Part shown: positions 1-9,400 of the stretch, in pieces
How the letters are laid out: every line of letters starts with the position of its first letter
How positions within the stretch are numbered: the first letter of the stretch is position 1
Assembly: GCA_948468275.1 (NCBI GenBank)
Contig: CAOKHI010000022.1
Coordinates: forward strand, 1-32,851
Direction: 5' to 3'
Length of the DNA stretch: 32,851 nt
DNA from: an uncultured Clostridium sp.
GTDB lineage: Bacteria > Bacillota > Clostridia > TANB77 > CAG-508
The notes under the pieces: model-generated
Told to the model about the DNA's origin: nothing
Database searches by the model: none
Seen by the model: only the letters and a program-made list of their open reading frames with translations
Position numbers and translations under genes: made by a program

Positions 1-1800
1 ATCTATTTCTATTTGTGTTACCTTTACTACTTTGGGAGCTGATATATTTCCTACTAAATCTCTTGCCCATAAATAGTATGTTCCATTTTGGTCTACTGTG
101 AATTCCCCATTTGGTACAAATTTACTTAAACTTGGTGCTGTATTTTCTCTTGTTATTGCATATCCTGTTACTCCTGAACCAATTTCTCCATTTAGAGCTT
201 CACATCTATCATGTGCTGTTACTGTTATGCTAATTTTTTTGTTGTTATCTATCAAACGTTGTGATACATTATTTTCTATTGTTGGTGGAGTTCCATCTAT
301 TTTTGCTATTTGTACTAATTGAGTAGTAATATTTCCTAAATTATCTTTAATATATACTGCTCCTGTTACAGGTTTGCTATATACATTTCCTGTAAATCTA
401 TATGTCCTAGAAAACACACCATTTGAATAATCTGCTACTTTAAGATCTGATTGATTATTAAATCCAATTAATACTGCTCCTCTTCCTGTAGTTCCTATTC
501 CTGAATCTGTTGCAGTAAACGTTATATCCTTATATCGTGCCCACCCATTTGTAAAATCTCTATTATTAGTCATTTGTGGTGGTTTTCCATCTACTTTAGA
601 AACTGTAATTTTTTTTATTGTTTCATTTCCAGTTTTATCTTTTACATATACATTGAAAATTGTTGGAATTGAAGCTTCTATATGTGGTATGAATGAAAAT
701 GAATATGTTCCATTTGTTACATTTGCATAACTATATGGATATACTACATTGCCATTATTATCTGTCATTTTTACATATACACCATCTGAATATGCTTCAT
801 TACCTGTAACTGTAAATCTCATAGATGTTGTCCAATTATTTGCTGTTGTTACTTGTGTTTGTTGTACACTATTAATTGTTGGTGCTACATTATCTGGACT
901 TATTAGTACATATCGACCATGAAATAATGATTTATTTCCACCATATTCAAAATACATTCTTGCTTGTAAATTCATTTGTAATTGATATGGATATGATGTA
1001 ATTTTACAAGTATATTTTAAGCTGTATGTTCCATCATTATTATTTGTAAATGTAGATGATGTAACATCAAATCCTCCTGAACTTGAAAATGAATGTACAC
1101 TTATTACTGAAATAGGAGTTGTTGGACGTACTGTATATGTTACATATGCAGTACGTCTATCTGATGAATATGTGACATTTGTTTGATAACTACTAATTAT
1201 TTCTGTATTACATAATGTACATTTTCCACCTGTTGTAATTTCATGATTTACAAAATGATTTTTCGCATCATATGTATGTCCACATACAACACATGTTCCT
1301 AAATTATTACATGTTATTTGTGTTCCATCTGACTTTGTGCATCTACTATAATCTACCCACCAAGCACATCCTTCTACTTGACAAGTTGTATGATGTTGCC
1401 AGCCTTGATCTGTCCATTCATATTTTGTTCCTACTACATGTTTATCTCTAAATTGTTTCGAATATCCACACCCTGAACAAAATGTTGTAGCTATATTACC
1501 CTCATGACAATGTGGTTTGTCTGTTGCCCAATTTGTTGTTAGATTGTGATTTGCCCTATTTCTTTCACTTGGACACAAAACACATTTTTGCCAATGTTGG
1601 TTTGCATCATATTTATCCTCATAAATATGAGTATGACTAGCATCTGTTCCTGTAACAAGTCCTGTTAAGTCAATCTCATCTACACTTGCAATTGTAGTAC
1701 TTTTTTCAATTTGACTTGTTATTGCTAGCGAAATTGTTGAAATTGGCAAATATGTTGTTAATATTAATGCTATTAAAAAGCATACAACTACTTTTTTCAT
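1..1800 (-). CDS. Secreted Cys/His-rich, Ig-like repeat surface protein (3' end cut by window)
   Basis: The frame is open from an ATG at 1800 down to base 1 with no stop, so 600 residues are visible and the C-terminus lies outside. GAAGGG precedes the ATG. Residues 1-26 form a signal peptide (MKK, hydrophobic core, SLA). Residues about 55-200 are rich in Cys and His: 13 Cys between residues 73 and 197, including CVLC, CSGC, CVVC and CTLC pairs spaced by His-containing segments (SHTH, PHCHE, NHFVNH). This looks like a zinc-ribbon-type or disulfide-rich head. From about residue 205 there are Ig-like beta repeats; two begin with related strings (GKPPQ near 404, GTPPT near 501), and one carries the ATDSGIG and YLWARDLVGN patterns common in bacterial Ig-like surface proteins. 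The ligand is unknown. It is transcribed alone from its own promoter. The anchor cannot be seen. Surface location is well supported; a specific function is not. Confidence 0.85.
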   Translation of the reverse strand, partial: MKKVVVCFLIALILTTYLPISTISLAITSQIEKSTTIASVDEIDLTGLVTGTDASHTHIYEDKYDANQHWQKCVLCPSERNRANHNLTTNWATDKPHCHEGNIATTFCSGCGYSKQFRDKHVVGTKYEWTDQGWQHHTTCQVEGCAWWVDYSRCTKSDGTQITCNNLGTCVVCGHTYDAKNHFVNHEITTGGKCTLCNTEIISSYQTNVTYSSDRRTAYVTYTVRPTTPISVISVHSFSSSGGFDVTSSTFTNNNDGTYSLKYTCKITSYPYQLQMNLQARMYFEYGGNKSLFHGRYVLISPDNVAPTINSVQQTQVTTANNWTTSMRFTVTGNEAYSDGVYVKMTDNNGNVVYPYSYANVTNGTYSFSFIPHIEASIPTIFNVYVKDKTGNETIKKITVSKVDGKPPQMTNNRDFTNGWARYKDITFTATDSGIGTTGRGAVLIGFNNQSDLKVADYSNGVFSRTYRFTGNVYSKPVTGAVYIKDNLGNITTQLVQIAKIDGTPPTIENNVSQRLIDNNKKISITVTAHDRCEALNGEIGSGVTGYAITRENTAPSLSKFVPNGEFTVDQNGTYYLWARDLVGNISAPKVVKVTQIEID

Positions 1801-1835
1801 AATTGTTCCCTTCTTTAAATAATATATTTATAATA

Positions 1836-1864
1836 ATTATATTATCTGTGTTTTTGTTAGTAAA
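1836..1864 (-). promoter_or_regulatory. Sigma-A-like promoter for the 1-1800 gene
   Basis: On the minus strand, TTTACT (1864-1859) is separated by 17 bp from a perfect TATAAT (1841-1836), 36 bp before the start codon. The sequence around the -35 (GGAAAAAACTACTATTTAC) closely matches the block upstream of the 6409-12057 gene. Confidence 0.6.
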
Positions 1865-1904
1865 TAGTAGTTTTTTCCAAATTTTCTTATTATTTGTTTA
1901 TTTA

Positions 1905-1967
1905 TTACGGAAATCTGTATCATGCTCCATTTTGTATTTCAATTACATTTTTGTAATTTTTATGACA
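1905..1967 (-). promoter_or_regulatory. Upstream TTACGGA box and TTACA/TGACA boxes
   Basis: TTACGGA lies at 1905-1911 in plus-strand reading. TTACA lies at 1943 and TGACA at 1963, 20 bp apart. The same combination occurs upstream of the two paralogous thioester-protein genes, with TTACGGA 105-122 bp before each start codon. This suggests a shared regulator site; the regulator is unknown. Confidence 0.4.
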
Positions 1968-2028
1968 TTTTTACTTATTTTTCTTTGTAGTTCTTACGTA
2001 TATAGTAATTTAAGTTTGTATACCTATA

Positions 2029-2061
2029 AAAAGAAAAGTCCAATATTTGAACTTTTCTTTT
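2029..2061 (-). terminator. Intrinsic terminator after the 2079-5786 gene
   Basis: Eleven-bp arms (2029-2039 and 2051-2061, AAAAGAAAAGT with its complement) enclose an 11-nt loop. Read on the minus strand the 3' arm is itself T-rich (CTTTTCTTTTTAT) and starts 18 bp after the stop codon. Confidence 0.6.
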
Positions 2062-2078
2062 ATCTATTTATGCATATA

Positions 2079-5000
2079 TTAAATTACATATTTTTTTATT
2101 AATGCTATTCCTCCTGCTAATGTTATTAATGATATTATTCCAATCCCTAAATACATTCTTACTTCTCCTGTTTTTACTGATAATATTACCGGTGCATCAT
2201 CTATGTCGTCTTCTCCTGGCTTTTTGTTGTTTGGAGTAGAATCTATATCTGGTGTATCACTGTCGTTGTAGTCTTTGCTTATTTCTGCTATATTTACTTT
2301 TAATCCTAAATTATTTTCGTGGTTTTCCCATGTTAGTAATATATCTACTGTTGCACTTTGTCCTGGTTTTAATAATGTATTTTCTAATTGTGTTGTTACG
2401 ACCTCTTTTTCATTTAATGCTTTCCATTTTGGATTGTCTTTTGCTACAAATTTTAGTCCATCTGGTATGTAGTCTTTTACTTCTTTTGCATATCCCTCTA
2501 TTTGTCCTTCATTTGTTACTTTTATTTTGTATCCAAATTTTACTGTTACTTTGTTTAATTTTTTATCTTTCAAATCTACTTTTACTACTGGTTCTGGATT
2601 TTCATCTCCTGTGTGTCCTGTATTTGTTGTTGTAGTTTTTCCATCTTCTATTACTATTACTGTACTTACCCATTTTTTTAGTGCAAGATCAAAATATTTT
2701 ACTTTTACTTTTTCTATATCTATATCATCTTCATCTGGATCGTCATTTCCTGGTGTTGAGTCTATGTCGTCTACGGGGTCATTATTTTTGTCTGCATCTT
2801 CTGATATCTCTGCTATGTTTATAATTATTCTATCTGATGTATTTGGCTCTACTACTTTAAATGCTACTTTTACATCTTTGTAGTCTGGATTTTTATCTGT
2901 TATTCCTGCTTGTTTGTTATATGCTTTTATTAAATTTTGTCCTTCTTGTTTTTCTTGCTCTTTTGATAGATAATCTGTTGTTATTTTTGTAGCTTTTGTT
3001 ACATCTGTTGTTTGTTTTCCTTCTTTGTCTAACATTATCCATCTGTATTGTTTGTTTGTTTCATGTTGTGGTAAATACTCTAAGCCTTGTGGTAGATTGT
3101 CTGTTATTTCTTTTGCATATCCATCCATTTTTCCTTCATTGTATATTCTTAATGTATATGTTACTATGTCTTTTTGTACTACTTCCACTGGCTCTTTTGT
3201 ATGTGTATATTTAATGTTTCCTTTTTCGTCTTGGCTTAATTGTGGATTTCTGTTATTTATGTCTAAATTATTTACTTTTGTTATAAATTTTCTTAGTGCT
3301 AAGTCAAAATATACTAATTTTACATGTTCTTCATCTATATCGTCTTCCCCTGGTTTGTTGTTTCCTGGTGTTGAGTCTATGTCGTCTACTGGGTCATCAT
3401 TTTGGTCTGCATCTTCTGATATTTCTGCTATGTTTGTTAGTATTTTGTCTGATGTGTTTGGCTCTATTACTTTGAATGCCACTTTTACATCTTTATAATC
3501 TGGATTATTGTTTGTTATTCCTGTTTGTTTATTAAATGCTTTTATTAAATTTTGTCCTTCTTGCTTTTCTTGTTCTTTTGATAGATAATCTGTTGTTATT
3601 TTTGTAGCTTTTTTTACATCTGTTGTTTGTTTTCCTTTTTCATCTATCATTATCCATCTATATTGTTTATTAGTTTCATGTTGTGGTAAATATTCTAATC
3701 CTTCTGGTAGGTTGTCTGTTATTTCTTTTGCATATCCATCTATATCGCCTTCATTAAATATTCTTAATGTATATGTTACTATATTATTTGTTTGTACTTC
3801 TACTGGTTGTTTTGTATGTGTATATTTGATATTTCCTTTTTCATCTAGACTTAAATTTGGTATTCTGTTTGTTATATTTTTATTATCTACTTTAGTTATA
3901 AATTTTCGTAAGGCTAAATCAAATATTTGTACTTTTACTTTTTCAAAATCGTCATCGTCTTGTTGTCCTGGTATGTATTCAATTTTTTTACTTATTTCGT
4001 CATTTTTATAGTTTGGTAAATTCTCGTCTGATGGAAGATTTACATTATTTTCTTTAGAATCTCTATCTATTTTGTTTTTACCATATTTATCTGTAAATCC
4101 TGTTATGTCTGCAATGTTTGTTATGTTTTTATTTGCTATTGCTGTATTTTTTACCTTACATTTTACTTTTACATCTTTATAACTTAATGTTTTTCCATCA
4201 AATGCTTTTAATAAATTGTCTGTATCTATATCTTTTGATAAATGATTTGTTTTTATTGTTCTTAATTTACTATCCTTTTCGTCATATATCCATCCATTTG
4301 CTATATTTTCTTCATCATCTGGTAAAAATTCTAAATGTTCTGGTAAATGGTCTGTTATTTCACTTACATATCCATCTACTTCTCCTTCATTGTATACTCT
4401 TATTGTATATGTAACTATATCTCCTATTTTTACTGATAAAGGTTCTTTTGGATGATTGTAAATTGCTGTTGTACTTTTGTTTGATGCAAGGTTTGATATA
4501 TCTACTTTTGGCGCTCTATTTATTTGTGGTGCTATATTATTTACTGCTGATATAAATTTTCTTAAAGCTAAGTCCATTTGCTTTGGTTCTGGTATTTGAA
4601 CTTGTGCTCCTCCTATAAATGGTTGTGTTACTTTTTCTACTAATACCACAGGTTGTTCTTGTAAGTATGTTGATGCACTTGTTGTATAATATGTTGCATC
4701 TTTTTTATTAAATGATCCTTTTATGCTAAAGTTTACTGTTTTTATATTTGTAGTTTCTGGTAATGAAATATAAAATTCTTGACCTATTACATCTTGTATT
4801 TTTCCGCTTGATACTTCTTGTTTATTTGCATTTAATAATTTGTTTTCACCTGTTAGTGCTATTTCTTTTCCATTTTCATCTATAAATTTTAATTCCGATA
4901 TATTATATTGTCTATCTTTATCTACTACAATTTTTAGAGGTCCTACTATGTATTTTTCCCCTTCTTGAACTATTTTAAAGTTACCTGCTTGTAATGATAT

Positions 5001-5786
5001 TGGTGAAGTTTGATCTTGTGGTTCATAATTTGGATCTGCATTTTCTATTAAGTATTTATATAAATCTTCTGCTTGATATTGACGTTTTTGTCCTACTCTG
5101 TTATTTTCAAAAGGATCATTATATAAATCTGCAAAACTTTTGTATCCTCCATCTATTCCTGAGTTATTGTTAAACATTAGTATTGGTAGTTCTTCACTAT
5201 TATAGTTTGAATCTTTTGAATTTGTAAAATACCATAGAGCTAATTGTTGTACTACTTCTATGTCTGAGTCTGTTAATAAAACTCCATCTTGATACTGTGT
5301 TATTCCTGCTGCTTCTAACAATGCTTGTTTTTCTTCATTTGCATTATTAGAATTTGGTAAATACATGTTGTCCATTATCCATAATATTTTATTATACGAT
5401 GTTTTGTCTGTTGTAAATACATCTATTGCATTTAGTCTATCCATTACCTCTTTTTGTTGTGTTTTCATATTAAATTTTGTATCATATAATTTTCTAATAT
5501 CTGTTACTGAGGTACCATTATTTACTACAAAGCCATGTTCTGCTTTTATACAATAAAATGCATTGCTGTAATTTGGTGCTGTACTAACTGTATCTGGATA
5601 TGAAACTATTTTCCATATTTTCTTTACTTGTCCATTTGGGGCTATTTGATATGCGCCTTTATCTTGTCTTATGTTTGTTATACCTAGTATATAGCTTGAG
5701 TCTGCTGCATATGTTGGTATATTACATATAGCAAATATAGACATTATAGCTATTACTATTGCTTTTATTAATGTTTTTAATTTCAT
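2079..5786 (-). CDS. Thioester-domain surface adhesin with four isopeptide-D2 stalk modules
   Basis: A 1235-aa secreted protein whose start is supported by GGAAGG upstream. The signal peptide ends near residue 27 (PTYAA). Residues about 28-260 form a Gram-positive thioester (TED/TQXA-type) domain, with Cys79 in FYCIKA and Gln181 in QQLALWYFTN placed as in proteins that form an internal Cys-Gln thioester for covalent binding to a host or surface amine. A beta domain (about 265-400) follows. Four stalk modules start near residues 404, 621, 826 and 1031, each opening with DLALRK or DLALKK, containing YTxRxxNEG and DxLPxGLEFLP-like strings and NIAEI or NIADI, and the last three ending in DIDSTPxN. 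This is the fimbrial isopeptide D2/DUF11-like pattern. The C-terminus has SVKTG (residue 1202), a hydrophobic helix and KKYVI, with no LPXTG. It is a paralogue of the 6409-12057 gene. The thioester target and any sortase are inferred, not shown. Confidence 0.9.
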   Translation of the reverse strand: MKLKTLIKAIVIAIMSIFAICNIPTYAADSSYILGITNIRQDKGAYQIAPNGQVKKIWKIVSYPDTVSTAPNYSNAFYCIKAEHGFVVNNGTSVTDIRKLYDTKFNMKTQQKEVMDRLNAIDVFTTDKTSYNKILWIMDNMYLPNSNNANEEKQALLEAAGITQYQDGVLLTDSDIEVVQQLALWYFTNSKDSNYNSEELPILMFNNNSGIDGGYKSFADLYNDPFENNRVGQKRQYQAEDLYKYLIENADPNYEPQDQTSPISLQAGNFKIVQEGEKYIVGPLKIVVDKDRQYNISELKFIDENGKEIALTGENKLLNANKQEVSSGKIQDVIGQEFYISLPETTNIKTVNFSIKGSFNKKDATYYTTSASTYLQEQPVVLVEKVTQPFIGGAQVQIPEPKQMDLALRKFISAVNNIAPQINRAPKVDISNLASNKSTTAIYNHPKEPLSVKIGDIVTYTIRVYNEGEVDGYVSEITDHLPEHLEFLPDDEENIANGWIYDEKDSKLRTIKTNHLSKDIDTDNLLKAFDGKTLSYKDVKVKCKVKNTAIANKNITNIADITGFTDKYGKNKIDRDSKENNVNLPSDENLPNYKNDEISKKIEYIPGQQDDDDFEKVKVQIFDLALRKFITKVDNKNITNRIPNLSLDEKGNIKYTHTKQPVEVQTNNIVTYTLRIFNEGDIDGYAKEITDNLPEGLEYLPQHETNKQYRWIMIDEKGKQTTDVKKATKITTDYLSKEQEKQEGQNLIKAFNKQTGITNNNPDYKDVKVAFKVIEPNTSDKILTNIAEISEDADQNDDPVDDIDSTPGNNKPGEDDIDEEHVKLVYFDLALRKFITKVNNLDINNRNPQLSQDEKGNIKYTHTKEPVEVVQKDIVTYTLRIYNEGKMDGYAKEITDNLPQGLEYLPQHETNKQYRWIMLDKEGKQTTDVTKATKITTDYLSKEQEKQEGQNLIKAYNKQAGITDKNPDYKDVKVAFKVVEPNTSDRIIINIAEISEDADKNNDPVDDIDSTPGNDDPDEDDIDIEKVKVKYFDLALKKWVSTVIVIEDGKTTTTNTGHTGDENPEPVVKVDLKDKKLNKVTVKFGYKIKVTNEGQIEGYAKEVKDYIPDGLKFVAKDNPKWKALNEKEVVTTQLENTLLKPGQSATVDILLTWENHENNLGLKVNIAEISKDYNDSDTPDIDSTPNNKKPGEDDIDDAPVILSVKTGEVRMYLGIGIISLITLAGGIALIKKYVI

Positions 5787-5825
5787 AATTACATTACCTT
5801 CCTTTTTAAATGTCTTTATTATTTA

Positions 5826-5853
5826 TATTTTGCTACACTACTTTTTAGTACAA
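5826..5853 (-). promoter_or_regulatory. Probable promoter of the 2079-5786 gene with overlapping dyad
   Basis: On the minus strand TTGTAC (5853-5848) and AAAATA (5831-5826) are 16 bp apart, a weaker match than its relatives. The GTAG(C/T)AAAAT context matches the promoter of the downstream paralogue. A 7-bp inverted repeat (ACTACTT and AAGTAGT, 5837-5843 and 5852-5858) overlaps the -35 and could be an operator. Confidence 0.4.
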
Positions 5854-5900
5854 GTAGTTGTTTTTCTTATATTATTACATATATTATTTTTGCATACTCC

Positions 5901-5977
5901 TTACGGATATTTACCTTTACAATTTTCTTAAAAGAAAAACTCAAAACATATTACAATTATATTACATTTTCGTTACA
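5901..5977 (-). promoter_or_regulatory. TTACGGA box plus three TTACA boxes at exact 11-bp spacing
   Basis: TTACGGA is at 5901-5907. TTACA occurs at 5951, 5962 and 5973, so the three copies fall on the same face of the helix. Direct repeats at 11 bp are typical of OmpR/PhoB-class response regulators, and the B. subtilis PhoP site is built of TTAACA-like repeats. The match is suggestive only. No regulator gene is in the window. Confidence 0.45.
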
Positions 5978-6022
5978 TTTTCAACTAATTATGTAAAATT
6001 TTTAAAATTTGTTTAACCCATA

Positions 6023-6203
6023 GTTACAATTCACAGACAATAGCAGTAAGTAGCGAAGACTAAGTAATATATTTTATTTTGTAATGAAGACCCGACAGCC
6101 CATTGAGGCGGGGGAATACCCGTGAGCTTGGAGGGCGAAATGAAAAAATAAAATATATTACTTAGCCGTAGCGGATTTTATTATATATGCTGTGAACTGT
6201 AAC
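6023..6203 (+). ncRNA. Candidate structured RNA: 181-nt dyad with GC-rich core (possibly raiA-class)
   Basis: The outer stem is GTTACAATTCACAG (6023-6036) with CTGTGAACTGTAAC (6190-6203), 13 of 14 positions complementary. An inner stem of 19 perfect pairs joins 6062-6080 to 6145-6163 region sequence (AAGTAATATATTTTATTTT and its complement). The roughly 65-nt core at 6081-6145 is far more GC-rich than the surroundings and holds local pairings such as GGG-GAATA-CCC, GCC-CATTGA-GGC and CCC/GGG. Unpaired purine-rich strings (GCGAAGAC, GGGCGAAATG, GCCGTAGCGG) flank the stems. It lies between two surface genes with no ORF. The sequence resembles what I remember of the raiA RNA class of Firmicutes, but I cannot confirm this. 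Strand is uncertain; a palindromic mobile element is the main alternative. Confidence 0.5.
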
Positions 6204-6270
6204 AACCCCTAAGATAAAGTACCTAAATACAGTTATTTATTATTTAACCATTTCATTTGACATATAATAC

Positions 6271-6303
6271 AAAAAATAGAAGTGTAGTAGTAATACACTT
6301 CTA
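6271..6303 (-). terminator. Intrinsic terminator after the 6409-12057 gene
   Basis: A perfect 10-bp stem (TAGAAGTGTA, 6277-6286, with TACACTTCTA, 6294-6303) has a 7-nt loop. On the minus strand it is followed by TTTTTTG, as expected for leftward termination about 105 bp after the stop codon. Confidence 0.75.
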
Positions 6304-6408
6304 TCAAGTTCTTGTTATATTTTGAATGCAATTTGTTTTAGTTAAATTTTGAATTTTACTTGTTTTTGATGTGTGTCAAAAAGCCCCGTCCCTATTGACA
6401 CAAAAATT

Positions 6409-9400
6409 TTATATTATATATTTTTTTATTAATATTACGCCAACTGCTGTTATTAGTAGTATGGTTGTTGTTAGTACTATGTATAATCTTGCTTGTCCTG
6501 TTTTTACTGATAGTAGTACAGGGGCATCATCTATGTCATCTTCTCCTGGTTTTTTGTTGTTTGGTGTTGAGTCTATGTCTGGTGTATCACTGTCATTATA
6601 GTGTTGGCTTATTTCTGCTATGTTTACTTTTTGCCCTAGATTGTTTTCACTATTTTCCCATGTTAGTAATATATCTACTGTTGCACTTTCTCCTGGTTTT
6701 AGTAATGTGTTTTGTAGTTGCTGTGTTACTACTTCTTTTTCATTTATCATTGCCCATTTCGGATTGTCTTCTTGTACAAATTTTAATCCATCTGGTATGT
6801 AGTCTTTTACTTCTTTTGCATATCCTTCTATTTGGCCTTCGTTTGTTACTTTTATTTTGTATCCAAATTTTACTGTTACTTTATTTAGTTGTTTTGATTT
6901 TAAATCTACTTTTACTACTGGTTCTGGGTTTTCATCTCCTGTATGGCCTGTATTTGTTGTTATTTGTTTTCCATCTTCTATTATTATTACATTGCTTACC
7001 CATTTTTTTAGTGCAAGATCAAAGTATTTTACTTTTACTTTTTCTATGTCTATGTCATCTTCATCTGGTTTTTCATTTCCTGGTGTTGAGTCTACATCAT
7101 CTACTGGTTTGTCTTCTTTGTCAGAATCTTCTGATATTTCTGCTGTGTTTATTATTATTCTATCTGATGTGTTTGGTTCTATTACTTTAAATGCTACTTT
7201 TACATCTTTGTAGTCTGGATTTTTGTCTGTTATTCCTGCTTTTTTATCAAATGCTTTTATTAGGTTTTGTCCTTCTTCTTTTTCTTGTTCTTTTGATAGA
7301 TAGTCTGTTGTTATTTTTGTAGCTTTTGTTATATCTGTTGTTTTATTTCCTTCTTTATCTATCATTATCCATCTGTAGTTTTGGTTTGTTTCATGCTCTG
7401 GTAAAAATTCTAAGCCTTCTGGTATATTATCTGTTACTTCTTTGGCATAGCCATCTATTTTTCCTTCGTTGTATATTCTTAATGTGTATGTTACTATATC
7501 TTTTTGTTCTACTTGTACAGGTTCTTTTGTATGTGTGTATTTTATGTTTCCTTTTTCATCTAGGCTTAAATTTGGTACTCTGTTGTTTATGTCTAAATTA
7601 TTTACTTTTGTTATGAATTTTCTTAGTGCTAAATCAAAGTATATTAGTTTTACATGTTCTTCATCTATATCATCTTCGTTTGGTTCATTGTTGTCTGGTG
7701 TTGAGTCTATATCATCTACTGGTTTTCCTTCTTTGTCTGAATCTTCAGATATTTCTGCTGTGTTTGTTAGAATTCTATCTGATGTATTTGGCTCTACTAC
7801 TTTAAATGCTACTTTTACATCTTTATAGTCTGGATTATCTTGTGTTATTCCCGCTTCTTTGTTGTATGCTTTTATTAGGTTTTGTCCTTCTTCTTTTTCT
7901 TGCTCTTTTGATAGATAGTCTGTTGTTATTTTTGTAGCTTTTGTTATATCTGTTGTTTTATTTCCTTCTTTATCTAACATTATCCATCTATAGTTTTTAT
8001 TTGTTTCATGTTCTGGTAAAAATTGTAGTCCTTGTGGTAAATTGTCTGTTATTTCTTTTGCATATCCATCTGTATCACCTTCATTAAATATTCGTAATGT
8101 ATATGTTACTATATTATTTGTTTGTACTAATACAGGTTCTTTTGTATGTGTATATTTGATGTTTCCTTTTTCATCTATACTTAAATTTGGTATTCTGTTT
8201 GTTACATCTTTGTTATCTACTTTTGTTATAAATTTCCTTAGTGCTAAATCAAATACTTGTATATTTACTTTTTCAAAATCATCATCATCTTCTTGTCCTG
8301 GTATGTATTTATCACCTTTGTTTATTTCTTCATCTTTATAATTTGGTAATTCTTCATCTGATGGTAATTCTACATTTTTTTCGTTAGAATCTCTATCTGG
8401 TACTTTATTTCCAGCCTCATCTGTATATTCTGTTATATCAGCTATATTTGTTATGTCTTGGTTTGATATTGCTGTATTTTTTATTCTACATTTTACTTTT
8501 ACATCTTTATAGCTTAATGTTGTTCCATCAAATGCTTTTAACATATTATCTATATCTACTTCTTTTGATAGATGATTTGTTTTGATTGTTCTTAATGTAC
8601 TATCATTTTCATCATACATCCACCCATTTGCTATGTTTTGCTCATCTTCTGGTAAGAACTCTAAGTATTCTGGTAAGTGGTCTGTTATTTGGCTTGCATA
8701 TCCATCTATTTGTCCTTCATTATATACTCTTATTGTATATGTAACTATATCCCCTACTCGTACTGTTAGTGGTACTTTTGTGTGATTATATATTGCTGTT
8801 GTACTTGTACCTGCTTGTAGTTTTGATATATCTACTACTGGTTCTCTATTTGTTTTTGGAGGTATGTCATTTACCTCTGATATGAATTTTCTTAATGATA
8901 AGTCAAAATATGCTTTTGGTATTACTATTGGTTCAAAATCGTCATCATCTTGTTGTCCTGGTACGTAATCTCCTTCTTTTCCATTTCCTGTATATGAATT
9001 GTTTTTCTTATCACTTGGAAAGTTTTGTATTTGCGAATCTCTGTCTACATCTTTTTCTATATTACTTTGGGCATCAAAGTATTTTGTTATTTCTGCTATG
9101 TTTACTAGTCGTGTATCTGTTGTACTTGCTTTAGCTGTTATTCTACATCTTATTGTAAATCCTTCATATTCTAAGTTTCCACTACTAAATTTGTTTAATA
9201 CTGTTTTTCCTGTGTTTGTTATTGTTACTGTTGTTGTTCCATTACTATTTTTTGTAGCTACTGCTTTATATTTGTCTTGTGGTGATACTAGTTCTACAAA
9301 CTCTATTCCTGCTGGTAAGTAATCTTTTATCTCGGCTGCATATGCATTTCTTTGGCCTTCATTAAATACATTTATAGTATACTCTATAATAGAACCTGTT

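Noticed and set aside
6023-6203. 6S RNA as the identity of the 181-nt dyad
   Set aside because: The size fits, but the centre is a GC-rich multi-hairpin core and not an open bubble between two long stems, and the known clostridial 6S strings were not recognised.
6465-7190. A 241-codon plus-strand open frame, very rich in Leu, within the adhesin gene
   Set aside because: It is antisense to a gene with signal peptide, domains and anchor. The Leu-rich, low-complexity product arises from the Thr/Glu/Asp-rich repeats read backwards, and similar frames recur across all repeat genes. No RBS or promoter supports it.
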